From VXOI01 sp965261945 (GTDB lineage Bacteria > Chloroflexota > Dehalococcoidia > Lucifugimonadales > UBA3495), in NCBI GenBank assembly GCA_965261945.1, contig CBDHEF010000002.1:310001-374000 (forward strand): a stretch of DNA of 64,000 bases, written 5' to 3'. The notes beneath the pieces were generated by a model that was not told the DNA's origin, made no database searches, and saw only the letters and a list, made by a program, of their open reading frames with translations. A program made the position numbers and the translations under genes. Below, one piece after another: positions 41,103 through 49,243 of the stretch (the stretch's first letter is position 1; the number at the start of each line of letters is the position of its first letter).

Positions 41103-41531
41103 TTACTCTCCCGACACCTGTATTCCCATACTGCGGGCGGTGCCTTCGATTATCAACATTGCTTCTTCGACGCTGCCTGCGTTGAGGTCTGACAGTTTGG
41201 TCTGGGCGATTTCCCGCAGCGTACTGCGGCTGATGTTCCCCACGCTGCCCTGGCGCAGGTCCGACGAACCGCGCTCCACCCCGGCGGCCTTGCGCAACAA
41301 CTCCGAGGCCGGTGGCGTGCGGGTAACGAAAATAAACGAGCGGTCTTCGTAGACCGTCAGGTGAACCGGTACGATTGTTCCCGCATCGCTGGCGGTGCGG
41401 GCGTTGTATTCCTTGACGAAGCCCATGATGTTGACGCCGTGCTGGCCCAGGGCCGGGCCGACCGGCGGTGCGGGAGTTGCCTTCCCTGCTTCCAGTTGCA
41501 ACTTTATGATTGCGCGAATCTTCTTCGCCAC
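41103..41531 (-). CDS. rplK: Ribosomal protein uL11
   Basis: uL11 of 142 residues: IRAIIKLQLEAGKATPAPPVGPALGQHGVNIM and FVKEYNARTA, followed by the RNA-binding C-domain (PPASELLRKAAGVERGSS, GNISRSTLREIAQTKLSDLN). Between nusG and rplA as usual. Confidence 0.98.
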   Translation of the reverse strand: MAKKIRAIIKLQLEAGKATPAPPVGPALGQHGVNIMGFVKEYNARTASDAGTIVPVHLTVYEDRSFIFVTRTPPASELLRKAAGVERGSSDLRQGSVGNISRSTLREIAQTKLSDLNAGSVEEAMLIIEGTARSMGIQVSGE

Positions 41532-41610
41532 TTGGGACTCCTGAAGGCGCCAGCCGCCAGCCGTAGCGAGCAGCCGGCGGCGCCGGATTGATTGGTCAGA
41601 TTCTTTCCAC

Positions 41611-42204
41611 TCAGATTCTTTCTACCTGGAGGAAATCCAGTTCCACCGGAGTTTCCCGCCCGAAGAAGGACACCAAAACGCGGACCTTGCCCTTGCTCTC
41701 GTCCACGTCGTTGATGGCGCCGATGAAGTCGACGAAGGGTCCCTCGGTGATGCGGACGGTCTCGCCCCGCTCCAGAGCGATCTTGACGCGGGTGGAGTCG
41801 GACTCCACTTGCCGGAGAATGTCCTCAATCTGCTTGTCTTCCAGTGGAACCGGCTTGGGGCGGCTGTCTTTTTCGTCCTCAGTGGAGACGAAGCCGGTGA
41901 CTCCTGGGGTGTTTCGGACAGCATACCAGCTTTCGTCGTCCATGCTCATGCGGACGAGAATGTAGCCGGGAAACAGCTTCTTCCGCTCCGAGCGGCGCTT
42001 GCCGTCCTTGAAGACCACCTCTTCCTCGGTGGGGACCAGCACTTGCTTGATTCGGTCCTCCATGTCGAGGCTGTTGATGCGCAGGTTGAGGTTTTTTTCC
42101 ACCAGGTCTTCCTGGCCTGAGTAGGTATGCACGATGTACCAGCGCAGGTCTTCGGGCTGCGCTTCGGTTTCCGATATGTTGTTAGCATTCGTCATACGGG
42201 CCAT
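41611..42204 (-). CDS. nusG: Transcription antitermination factor NusG
   Basis: NusG of 197 residues with the NGN domain (RWYIVHTYSGQEDLVEKNL, FPGYILVRMSMDDESWYAVRNTPGVTGFV) and the KOW domain (ERGETVRITEGPFVDFIGAINDVDESKGKVRVLVSFFGRETPVELDF). The C-terminal domain would contact NusE or Rho. Placed between secE and rplK. Confidence 0.98.
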   Translation of the reverse strand: MARMTNANNISETEAQPEDLRWYIVHTYSGQEDLVEKNLNLRINSLDMEDRIKQVLVPTEEEVVFKDGKRRSERKKLFPGYILVRMSMDDESWYAVRNTPGVTGFVSTEDEKDSRPKPVPLEDKQIEDILRQVESDSTRVKIALERGETVRITEGPFVDFIGAINDVDESKGKVRVLVSFFGRETPVELDFLQVERI

Positions 42205-42292
42205 CCGGGCTGATGAATAGCGCCCCCAGCCCTTGTGGCAGGCCGGGGGCTGCGTTGCATGGCGTGGGCGGGCAACGGGACAACGGGTTCGC

Positions 42293-42535
42293 CTAGAGGC
42301 CGAATATCACCCGGTTGAACAACTCGGCGAACACCCGGTCGAGGCCGCCCAGGAAAAACCCGGCCGCTACCGCCAGCACAATGACCACCATGGTCAGGCG
42401 AGCGGTCTCCTCGCGGCTGGGCCAGACACATTTTCGCAACTCCTCGAACGTTTCACGAATGAACTGTGCGGGGGTGATGCGCCCGCCCCCAGTGGGGGCG
42501 AGTACTCGCTGGGCGCGCGAGCCGGCCCTAGCCAT
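42293..42535 (-). CDS. secE: Preprotein translocase subunit SecE
   Basis: Short SecE of 80 residues with one transmembrane helix (about 48-70, TMVVIVLAVAAGFFLGGLDRV) preceded by the conserved amphipathic segment FIRETFEELRKCVWPSREET. It begins 4 bp after rpmG. Confidence 0.95.
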   Translation of the reverse strand: MARAGSRAQRVLAPTGGGRITPAQFIRETFEELRKCVWPSREETARLTMVVIVLAVAAGFFLGGLDRVFAELFNRVIFGL

Positions 42536-42539
42536 GGCG

Positions 42540-42710
42540 CTACCTCACTTCTCGGTGGGTGCGGTGGCTGCGGCAACGCGAGCAGTACTTGCGGAGCTCC
42601 AGCCGCTGCGGGTCGTTGCGCCGATTCTTCATCGACGTGTAGTTGCGTTCCCGGCATTCCCCGCACTGGAGGGTGATGATCTGCCGGATGTCTGCGGTTT
42701 TTCGGGCCAT
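42540..42710 (-). CDS. rpmG: Ribosomal protein bL33
   Basis: A 56-residue bL33, found by reading the gap between tuf and secE: MARKTADIRQIITLQCGECR, then NYTSMKNRRN, LELRKYCSRCRSHRTHREVR. Two CxxC pairs make it the zinc-binding form. It stops 4 bp before secE; gene order tuf-rpmG-secE-nusG is widely conserved. Confidence 0.96.
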   Translation of the reverse strand: MARKTADIRQIITLQCGECRERNYTSMKNRRNDPQRLELRKYCSRCRSHRTHREVR

Positions 42711-42735
42711 TGCTTCGTCTCCGCTAAAGGCAGGG

Positions 42736-43920
42736 TTAGTCCATCACCTCGGTGATAACGCCGGAGCCAACAGTGCGTCCGCCTTCGCGGATGGCGAAGC
42801 GCATCCCGCTTTCCAGGGGCACCGGGGACATCAACTCGATGTCCATCTGGACGTTGTCGCCTGGCATCACCATTTCCACGCCTTCCGGCAACCCGATGGA
42901 GCCTGTGATGTCGCTGGTGCGGATGTAGAACTGGGGCTTGTAACCGCTGAAGAACGGGGTGTGCCGCCCGCCTTCCTCGCGGCTCAGGATATACACCTCG
43001 GCCTTGGCCTTGGTGTAGGGCCTCATGGAGCCGGGCTTGACCAGCACCTGGCCACGCTCCACTTCGTCGCGGTCAACGCCGCGCAACAGCACACCGACGG
43101 CGTCTCCGGCCTGGCTCACGTCGAGCGACTTGTGGAACATTTCCAGCCCGGTGGCCACTGTGGCCCGGGTATCGCCGAAGCGGATGATTTCCACCGGCTC
43201 GCCGACCTTGATGGTGCCCCGCTCGACCCGGCCGGTAACCACGGTGCCGCGTCCCTTGATGCCGAAAACGTCTTCAATGGGCATGAGGAATGGCAGGTCG
43301 GTGGCTCGCGGCGGGATGGGTATCCAATCGTCCATCGCGTCGACCAGATTAACGATGCTCTGCTCGTACTCCGGGTCTCCCTCCAGCGCCTTCAGCCCGC
43401 TGACCCTGACAATCGGTGTATCGTCGCCGGGAAAGTCGTAGCGGTTGAGCAGGTCACGAATTTCCAGCTCCACCAGCTCCAGGAGCTCCTCATCGTCCAT
43501 CATGTCGACCTTGTTCAGGGCGACGAGGATGCGGGGAACCTCAACCTGGCGGGCCAGGAGGATGTGCTCACGGGTCTGGGGCATGGGGCCGTCGGGGGCG
43601 CTCACCACCAGCACCGCGCCGTCCATTTGGGCCGCGCCGGTAATCATGTTTTTGATGTAGTCGGCGTGGCCGGGGCAGTCCACGTGGGCGTAGTGGCGGT
43701 TGTCGGTCTCGTACTCCACGTGGGCGATGGCGATGGTTACGCCACGAGCCTTTTCCTCCGGGGCGTTGTCAATGGAGTCCATGTCTAGGTACTTAGCCTG
43801 GCCCCGGCCTGCAAGCACCTTGGTAATGGCGGAGGTCAAAGTGGTCTTGCCGTGGTCCACATGCCCGATGGTTCCCACGTTGACGTGTTCCTTCGACCGG
43901 TCGAACTGCTGTCTGGCCAT
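42736..43920 (-). CDS. tuf: Elongation factor Tu
   Basis: EF-Tu of 394 residues: GTPase motifs GHVDHGKTTL, DCPGHADYI and NKVDM, the switch I region KARGVTI, domain II with GRGTVVTGRVERG, and the end MRFAIREGGRTVGSGVI. A near-complete family match; not SelB, which has an extra C-terminal domain. The gene lies downstream of three tRNA genes on the same strand. Confidence 0.98.
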   Translation of the reverse strand: MARQQFDRSKEHVNVGTIGHVDHGKTTLTSAITKVLAGRGQAKYLDMDSIDNAPEEKARGVTIAIAHVEYETDNRHYAHVDCPGHADYIKNMITGAAQMDGAVLVVSAPDGPMPQTREHILLARQVEVPRILVALNKVDMMDDEELLELVELEIRDLLNRYDFPGDDTPIVRVSGLKALEGDPEYEQSIVNLVDAMDDWIPIPPRATDLPFLMPIEDVFGIKGRGTVVTGRVERGTIKVGEPVEIIRFGDTRATVATGLEMFHKSLDVSQAGDAVGVLLRGVDRDEVERGQVLVKPGSMRPYTKAKAEVYILSREEGGRHTPFFSGYKPQFYIRTSDITGSIGLPEGVEMVMPGDNVQMDIELMSPVPLESGMRFAIREGGRTVGSGVITEVMD

Positions 43921-43972
43921 GTTGCGCCGTGTCCTCCTTACAGCCCTGGGGCTTGTCTGGTCATATTTCTGG

Positions 43973-44044
43973 AGCCCAGAGGCGGGATTGAACCGCCGAC
44001 CCCGTTCTTACCAAGAACGTGCTCTACCGCTGAGCTATCTGGGC
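43973..44044 (-). tRNA. tRNA-Thr (GGU)
   Basis: 72-nt cloverleaf read on the minus strand: acceptor GCCCAGA/TCTGGGC, D-arm GCTC/GAGC, anticodon loop TTGGTAA (GGT), T-arm with GGTTCAATC. CCA is not encoded. 52 bp upstream of tuf. Confidence 0.95.
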
Positions 44045-44132
44045 TTGCTTTTTTGTTGTGAATGCCGAGCCGTGAGCAGTGGCCTTTTGCCGTTTGTGGC
44101 TCGCTTGCTCTCTGCTCACAATTCCGGATTTA

Positions 44133-44220
44133 TGGTGGAGGGGGCAGGATTCGAACCTGCGAAGCCCTTCCGGACGCCAGATTTACAGTCTGGTGGCTTT
44201 AACCACTCACCCACCCCTCC
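44133..44220 (-). tRNA. tRNA-Tyr (GUA)
   Basis: 88 nt including an encoded CCA. Acceptor GGAGGGG/CCCCTCC, anticodon loop CTGTAAA (GTA), long variable arm of class II type, T-loop GTTCGAATC. Confidence 0.95.
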
Positions 44221-44329
44221 AGAATGCGGGGTTCCATGCGAGTCCGTCTATGTTCGCACATTCACCGCCGGGGACGCAATCCGTGCCCGCCCGGGGCCGA
44301 CTGTCCGCCAGCGCGTCAAAAGCGGTTGG

Positions 44330-44401
44330 AGCCCCAGAGGGGATTCGAACCCCTAACCTGTCGATTACAAATCGACTGCGCTTCCATTGCGCCACAGGGG
44401 C
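44330..44401 (-). tRNA. tRNA-Thr (UGU)
   Basis: 72-nt cloverleaf: acceptor GCCCCTG/CTGGGGC with one T-T mismatch, anticodon stem TCGAT/ATCGA, loop TTTGTAA (TGT), T-arm GGGGTTCGAATCCCC. CCA is not encoded. First gene after the promoter at 44570-44598. Confidence 0.95.
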
Positions 44402-44569
44402 ATCAACGAAGCCCGTTGGAACCGAACCTCGGTTTAGTAAATTCGGTTAGTAAACAGGGACGACCTGCCATCCCCCGAAATGGCATTGCCCGACACTATA
44501 AAATAGCCCCACTACTGCGGGGCTATCGGGCAGCCGACGATTCAGCAGCCCAGCGGGGAATCTCCAGCC

Positions 44570-44598
44570 ATTATATTGACAATGATGCGCCAAGTCAA
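44570..44598 (-). promoter_or_regulatory. Promoter of the tRNA-tuf-ribosomal block
   Basis: Minus strand: TTGACT (44598-44593), 17-bp spacer, TATAAT (44575-44570), about 170 bp before tRNA-Thr(UGU). Confidence 0.85.
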
Positions 44599-44633
44599 AC
44601 GAATGCCTCCCTAGAAGTCCAGAGAATTGGGCC

Positions 44634-44707
44634 GCCACTTCCCGGTTGAGCGCCACTTCCCGGTTGAGCGCCAATCGAATTCGGGTTGACTTGTTCGGGT
44701 TGACTTG
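44634..44707. repeat. Two adjacent tandem duplications (18 bp and 14 bp)
   Basis: GCCACTTCCCGGTTGAGC occurs twice at 44634-44669, and TTCGGGTTGACTTG twice at 44680-44707. Both are perfect and non-coding. Confidence 0.9.
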
Positions 44708-44820
44708 ATTGGGGGCGTGACTTAAACTGCCCGCGCCGCCCAATCCCTATCTGGCAGCTCTATTCACACCCTTTCAGCCGCCAGTGAAGCAGGCCGGGGG
44801 GTACAGGTGTCGGATTGCAC

Positions 44821-45333
44821 ATGAACCTCAAGGACTACATCCGCGATATCCCCGATTTTCCTGAACCGGGCATACTGTTCCGGGACATTACCCCCCTTCT
44901 CGCCAACCCGGATGCTTTTGCGTGTGCCATAGAAAGGCTGGCCGGATGCTGCCGGGAGACCGAGTTCGACGTTTTGGTGGCCGTCGAGTCGAGGGGATTC
45001 ATCTTCGGCGCCCCCCTGGCCCGGGATCTGGGCAAGCCATTGGTTCCTGTGAGGAAGGCGGGCAAACTGCCGGCCAATAGCTACTCGGTCGAGTATGATC
45101 TGGAATACGGCTCAAACGTACTGGAAATTCACGCCGACGGCATCGCCCCCGGCCAGCGGGCCCTGATTGTTGACGACCTTCTGGCCATCGGCGGCACGTT
45201 GTCGGCGGCGTGTAACTTGGTGGAAGCCTGCGGCGGGTCGGTGGCGCGTATTGCCGTAGTCATCGAGCTCGCTTTTCTTGACGGGCGCAGCCGGCTGTCG
45301 GGACGCGATGTGGTGTCCCTGATTGAGTATTAG
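44821..45333 (+). CDS. apt: Adenine phosphoribosyltransferase
   Basis: Purine salvage enzyme converting adenine and PRPP to AMP; 170 residues from ATG 44821 (MNLKDYIRDIPDFPEPGILF); TTG 44815 is also open. Signature blocks are FRDITPLLANPDAF, VESRGFIFGAPLA, VPVRKAGKLPA and the PRPP site ALIVDDLLAIGGT (usual ATGGT, here AIGGT). C-terminal VIELAFLDGR is typical. No purine neighbours. Confidence 0.96.
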   Translation: MNLKDYIRDIPDFPEPGILFRDITPLLANPDAFACAIERLAGCCRETEFDVLVAVESRGFIFGAPLARDLGKPLVPVRKAGKLPANSYSVEYDLEYGSNVLEIHADGIAPGQRALIVDDLLAIGGTLSAACNLVEACGGSVARIAVVIELAFLDGRSRLSGRDVVSLIEY

Positions 45334-45400
45334 CCTGATTAAGTATTAGTTAAGTATTAGGCGGTATATGCAGCGGCATATAAAATTGTAAATCCGCCTC

Positions 45401-45416
45401 TGTGCCGGCCGGCACA
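45401..45416. repeat. 16-bp perfect palindrome upstream of the MBL operon
   Basis: TGTGCCGGCCGGCACA, no spacer, 62 bp before the MBL-hydrolase start. Could be an operator for a dimeric regulator or the apt terminator; no T-run follows. Confidence 0.7.
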
Positions 45417-45478
45417 ATATCTGACCATCAGGATCACCCGATTCATAACTACCCGACCAGGTGTTGAGGAGGCTCAGC

Positions 45479-46315
45479 ATGGCAGGCCAGATTACAATAG
45501 GCAACGTGGAGATCGTGGCGGTGCTGGACATGGTGCCGCCACCCCGCGACCCGTGGATGATGTTCCCGACCACCTCTGAACCCGACTGGGCGGACCAACA
45601 GCACGCCCTGGAGTGCGGGCAACTCCAGTTATACTACCTGCACTTCTTTCTGCGCTCCGAAGGCAAGACCATTATGGTGGATACCGGCATGGGCCCCGGA
45701 CCTCACCCGGACCGCGGGAATCGCACCGGCGACCTGGTGAACCAACTACGGCTAAAGGGCGTCAACCCCGAGGACATCGATGTGGTGGCTCATACCCATC
45801 TGCACGGCGATCATGTGGGTTGGAACGTTGACTACACTGGCGAAAACCCCGCTCCGACATTTCCCAAGGCTCGCTACCTGGTGCCTCGTCTGGACTGGGA
45901 TTACTTCACCAAGCCCGACATCATCGGCAGCGCCCCCCAGGTGACGAACAGCGTGGCGCCGCTGGAAGGCATGGGGGCGATGGACCTGGTGGACGACGAG
46001 CATACGATTACCGGAGAGGTCAAGATGCTCACGGCCTCCGGTCATACGCCGGGCCACATGGTCATCGACATCACTTCGCAGGGCCAGCGCGCAATGGTGG
46101 TCGGAGACCTGCTCCACAGCAAGGTGCAGGTGGAGCGCCCCGAATGGACTGCCGGGGTGGACACGGATAAGGAAGACAGCCACCGCAACAGGGAGCGCGT
46201 CCTGGAGCGGGCCGAGGCCGAGGATATAGTCATCGCCGCCGGCCATTTCCACCCCGACGATCACATCGGCCGCGTAATCAGGAAGGAAGGCCGCCGCTAC
46301 TGGCAAATTCTGTAA
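45479..46315 (+). CDS. MBL-fold metallo-hydrolase (quorum-quenching lactonase-like)
   Basis: Metallo-beta-lactamase fold enzyme of 278 residues from ATG 45479, which has GAGGAGG upstream. The zinc motif HTHLHGDHVGWN has His107, His109, Asp111 and His112; later ligands are likely in TASGHTPGHM and VVGDLLH, and in AAGHFHPDDHIG. The start AGQITIGNVEIVAVLDM and the end RRYWQIL are shared with the paralogue at 61782-62648. It begins an operon with the CMD, dehydrogenase, 346-aa and UGSC genes. Likely hydrolyses a lactone or ester. Confidence 0.88.
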   Translation: MAGQITIGNVEIVAVLDMVPPPRDPWMMFPTTSEPDWADQQHALECGQLQLYYLHFFLRSEGKTIMVDTGMGPGPHPDRGNRTGDLVNQLRLKGVNPEDIDVVAHTHLHGDHVGWNVDYTGENPAPTFPKARYLVPRLDWDYFTKPDIIGSAPQVTNSVAPLEGMGAMDLVDDEHTITGEVKMLTASGHTPGHMVIDITSQGQRAMVVGDLLHSKVQVERPEWTAGVDTDKEDSHRNRERVLERAEAEDIVIAAGHFHPDDHIGRVIRKEGRRYWQIL

Positions 46316-46328
46316 CTCACCGCCCGGA

Positions 46329-47450
46329 ATGCCCGGGCTGGAGATCGACTTGACCACCAACTTCAACGACGAAGGGGACCCGTACCTGCGCCCCTACCAG
46401 CCTAACCTCGAAGACGGGGAAGACGAACTCGAAGACGGGGAAGACGAGGAAGACGACAAGGATGAGGAAGGGCTGGTGGTAGACCTCGATGAGGCAGCCG
46501 TGGACTTCCGGATGCGCTACTACGGGCCGGAGAACAACCCGCAACCCCCGGCGGCAATGGCCGAGTTGGCTCCGGATGTGATGCGGCTGGTGGATGCGGT
46601 AGTCTACGGCGAGATATACAATCGCCCCGCCGTGGACCTGAAGACCCGCAGCCTCTGCACCATCGCCGCTCTGGTTGTGCTGGGCCACAGCCCGCAGATG
46701 ATCAAGCGGCACATAACCGGCGCTCTGCACATCGGCGTGACCGAAGAGGAAATTTCGGAAATTATCGCGCAGATGGTTTTCTACGGCGGGATGCCCGCGG
46801 CTGTCAACGCCTTCCGCATCGCCAAGGAGACCTTCGATGAGCAGGAGATCCGTGGCGCCGCCCCGGAACCTCGGCCCGCGCGTCCTGCGAGCGCCACCCC
46901 CAGCGGCTACGCCCCAGCCTACCGCAGGGAGAATGTCCGCGACGCGGGACCGGAGAGGATACCAGGCGGCCAGCCGGAAACACGTCCCCGTGTGGGCCCC
47001 GGGCAGGAAGCCGGCCCCCGCCGGCCCGGTTACAACCGGCCCGGTTACAACCGGCCTGACAACCGGCCTGACCGCGGGCCTGACCGCGGGCCTGACAACC
47101 GGCCTGACCGCGAAAGAGGGCCAGGCGGCCGGGGACAGCGCGACGTACAACGCGACGTACAGCGCGACGGACAACGAGACAGGAGAGAAAGGGATGAAGA
47201 TAGGGTTCATCGGAACCGGCAACATGGGCAATCCGATGGCCGCCAACCTGATACGAGCCGGCCACCGGCTAACCGTCCACGACCTGCGGCGCGAGGCGGC
47301 AACCAACCTACTGGAGATGGGCGCCGAGTGGGCGGACAGCCCCAAGGGGGCCGTCCCGGGCAACGACGCGGTCCTAACCAGCCTCCCCGTTCCCAGGGAC
47401 GTGGAGGCGGTGGTCCTGGGCGAGGACGGAATCCTGGAGGGCGCCGGTAG
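46329..47450 (+). CDS. Carboxymuconolactone decarboxylase/AhpD-like protein with long basic tail
   Basis: A 373-residue open frame in three parts. Residues 1-55 are acidic, including a perfect 21-bp tandem duplication (LEDGEDE repeated). Residues 56-175 are a CMD/AhpD-like helical domain (MAELAPDVMRLVDAVVYGEIYNRP, LKTRSLCTIAALVVLGHSPQ, HIGVTEEEISEIIAQMVFYGG, AVNAFRIAKETF). It lacks the AhpD CxxC pair, so peroxidase chemistry is unlikely. Residues 180-373 are an Arg/Pro/Gly/Asp-rich tail; its last 86 codons (47194-47450) overlap the next gene in another frame. The tail may be genuine or a run-on after loss of a nearer stop. Confidence 0.78.
   Translation: MPGLEIDLTTNFNDEGDPYLRPYQPNLEDGEDELEDGEDEEDDKDEEGLVVDLDEAAVDFRMRYYGPENNPQPPAAMAELAPDVMRLVDAVVYGEIYNRPAVDLKTRSLCTIAALVVLGHSPQMIKRHITGALHIGVTEEEISEIIAQMVFYGGMPAAVNAFRIAKETFDEQEIRGAAPEPRPARPASATPSGYAPAYRRENVRDAGPERIPGGQPETRPRVGPGQEAGPRRPGYNRPGYNRPDNRPDRGPDRGPDNRPDRERGPGGRGQRDVQRDVQRDGQRDRRERDEDRVHRNRQHGQSDGRQPDTSRPPANRPRPAARGGNQPTGDGRRVGGQPQGGRPGQRRGPNQPPRSQGRGGGGPGRGRNPGGRR
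47028..47110. repeat. Imperfect tandem repeats in the CMD tail
   Basis: CGGCCCGGTTACAAC twice, then variants of CGGCCTGACAAC and CGGGCCTGACCG. Units are multiples of 3, so the CMD frame stays open, encoding RPGYN and RPDNRPDRGPDRG-like repeats. Confidence 0.75.
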
Positions 47451-48087
47451 CGGCTCGATTATCTTCGACCTCTCCACCAACTCGCCCACGGTAGTTCGGC
47501 GGCTTCACGAGACCTGCGCCTCGCGGGGCGTGACGCTTCTGGATTCCCCGGTCAGCGGCGGCGCCTATGGCGCGGCGGCGGGAACGCTGGCCGTGATGGT
47601 CGGCGGCGACAAGGCCACCTTCGACCGCTTCGAGCCGATGCTGGGCGCCATCGGCAGCCATGTGGTCCACTGCGGCGACATCGGCGCGGGTTCCGTCTGC
47701 AAGATCTGCAACAACCTGATGAGCATGGGCATCGGCGTCCTGCTTTCCGAGGCCCTGACCCTGGGCGTCAAGGCCGGTGTCGACCTGGCCACCCTGGCTG
47801 ATGTCATCGCTCACAGTTCCGGCAGCTCGCGTCGTCTGACCGAGAAGTTCTCGCGGTTCCTGTTCCAGGGCAATTTCGAGCCGGGTTTTGCCACCGCCCT
47901 GGCCGCCAAGGATGTGCGCCTCGCCACCGACCTGGGCCGGGAGTACGGAGTGCCGATGGACCTATCCAACCTGGTTGACCAGCGCCATGTGGAGGCGATG
48001 TTCCGGGGCTATGGTCCCGAGGATTCCGACGCGGTGGCCCGCATACAGGAAGAAAAGGCGGGCGTACAGCTTCGTCTCAACGTCTAG
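47194..48087 (+). CDS. 3-hydroxyisobutyrate dehydrogenase-like NAD-dependent oxidoreductase
   Basis: Beta-hydroxyacid dehydrogenase of 297 residues from ATG 47194 (AGGAG upstream). Motifs: GFIGTGNMGNPMAANLIRAGH (cofactor), DSPVSGGAYGAAAGTLAVMVGG (substrate loop), and KICNNLMSMGIGVLLSEAL with the catalytic lysine. The end includes LAAKDVRLATDLGREYGVPM. Substrate would be a small 3-hydroxy or tartronate-type acid. Its start lies inside the CMD reading frame. In an operon with MBL, CMD and the UGSC protein. Confidence 0.92.
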   Translation: MKIGFIGTGNMGNPMAANLIRAGHRLTVHDLRREAATNLLEMGAEWADSPKGAVPGNDAVLTSLPVPRDVEAVVLGEDGILEGAGSGSIIFDLSTNSPTVVRRLHETCASRGVTLLDSPVSGGAYGAAAGTLAVMVGGDKATFDRFEPMLGAIGSHVVHCGDIGAGSVCKICNNLMSMGIGVLLSEALTLGVKAGVDLATLADVIAHSSGSSRRLTEKFSRFLFQGNFEPGFATALAAKDVRLATDLGREYGVPMDLSNLVDQRHVEAMFRGYGPEDSDAVARIQEEKAGVQLRLNV

Positions 48088-48129
48088 CGCCGCTTGGGAA
48101 TATCCGTTCTCCATGGAGAGCAAATCTGG

Positions 48130-49170
48130 ATGGATGCCGATATGAACCGTTCCGACATCGTCGAATACAGCGACACCGTCGAAATCATCGAGGAATGCTA
48201 CCGGCTGGGCTGGAGCGACGGTCTTCCCGTAGTGCCGCCGGTGGAATACAAGGTGCGGGAAATGCTGGAGCTTTCCGGCATGACCGGGGAAGAGGAGATA
48301 ATCACCTTCGAAATGCGCCGCCGGGTGCTGACGTCGGAGAACGCCGCCGCCAACGCCGTGATGGCCGGCTGCCTGCCGGAGTATTTCCCGGTGCTGACCA
48401 CCGCCCTGCGGACGCTGGACGAAGAGAAGAACTACGTCAACATGGCGGCCTCCTCCACCAGCTCGCCGGCCATCCTGATGATTGTCAACGGCCCCATCCG
48501 GCATACGCTGGAGATGAACTCTCGCGACGGCATATTCGGTCCCGGCAACCGGGCCAACGCCTGCCTGGGCCGGGCGGTGCGTCTATGCTTCATGAACGGC
48601 TTTGAGGCCCGCCCCGGAATCCTCGACCGGGGAACGCTGGGCAACCCCAGCAAGTACACCCTTACCTTCGCCGAAAACGAAGAGGACTCGCCCTGGGAAC
48701 CGTTGCATGTCAGCCGGGGCTTCCAGGCGGGGGACAGTTGCGTCACCATCGCAGTGGCCTACAACCCGATCACGGTCAACAACGCCTACGGGCAGACCGG
48801 CGAGGTGATCCTGGCGTCGGTGGCCGACACGCTGAAGAGCGCCAGCCTGGCGTGGCGCTTCCCGGCGCAGTGGGCGCTGGTCTTCGGGCCGGAGCACGCC
48901 ATCACTCTGGGCAACGACGGCTGGACCCGGCGCGATATGCAGGAATATCTCATCGAAAATGCCGCCCGCCCGCAGGCCGAATTGATACGCCTCGGCGTGG
49001 CGCAAGGCCCCGAGCGGGAGGGTGACGACCAGATTCTGCGCCGCTGCTCCCGCGAGCCTGACGACATCCTGATTGTCATGGGCGGCGGCGCCGGCGGTCG
49101 CAACAGCGCCATCATAGACACCACCAACTACCAGATTCGCACCCGGAAGATTGAGGTGTCCGGCTCGTAG
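48130..49170 (+). CDS. Uncharacterised protein, GWSDGLPVVPP type, beside UGSC protein
   Basis: A 346-residue soluble protein, starting at ATG 48130 (MDADMNRSDIVEYSDTVEII); the open frame also permits 48094. It has ECYRLGWSDGLPVVPPVEYK near the N-terminus, AANAVMAGCLPEYFPVLTTALRTL, ASSTSSPAILMIVNGPIRHTL, FGPGNRANACLGRAVRLCFMN, KYTLTFAENEEDSPWEPLHV, and DILIVMGGGAGGRNSAIIDT at the C-terminus. I recognise the pattern as a recurring uncharacterised family but cannot name a function. The next gene, 73 bp downstream, encodes a UGSC selenoprotein, so the two may form one enzyme; many small conserved blocks suggest a catalytic protein. Confidence 0.8.
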   Translation: MDADMNRSDIVEYSDTVEIIEECYRLGWSDGLPVVPPVEYKVREMLELSGMTGEEEIITFEMRRRVLTSENAAANAVMAGCLPEYFPVLTTALRTLDEEKNYVNMAASSTSSPAILMIVNGPIRHTLEMNSRDGIFGPGNRANACLGRAVRLCFMNGFEARPGILDRGTLGNPSKYTLTFAENEEDSPWEPLHVSRGFQAGDSCVTIAVAYNPITVNNAYGQTGEVILASVADTLKSASLAWRFPAQWALVFGPEHAITLGNDGWTRRDMQEYLIENAARPQAELIRLGVAQGPEREGDDQILRRCSREPDDILIVMGGGAGGRNSAIIDTTNYQIRTRKIEVSGS

Positions 49171-49243
49171 TCCGGGACTTGAAAAATCGGGCTGTGTGTA
49201 GTTCACTGCCTAGACAAACGAGAAATATAAATGGGAGGACGTT

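Larger units (their letters stand above)
44402..44820. other. Divergent region between tRNA-Thr and apt
   Basis: 419 bp without a gene. It contains the minus-strand promoter of the tRNA-tuf block (44570-44598), two tandem 18-bp repeats (44634-44669) and two tandem 14-bp repeats (44680-44707). Confidence 0.65.

Noticed and set aside
46329..46850. AhpD-like alkylhydroperoxidase activity for the CMD protein
   Set aside because: The CxxC redox pair of AhpD is absent.
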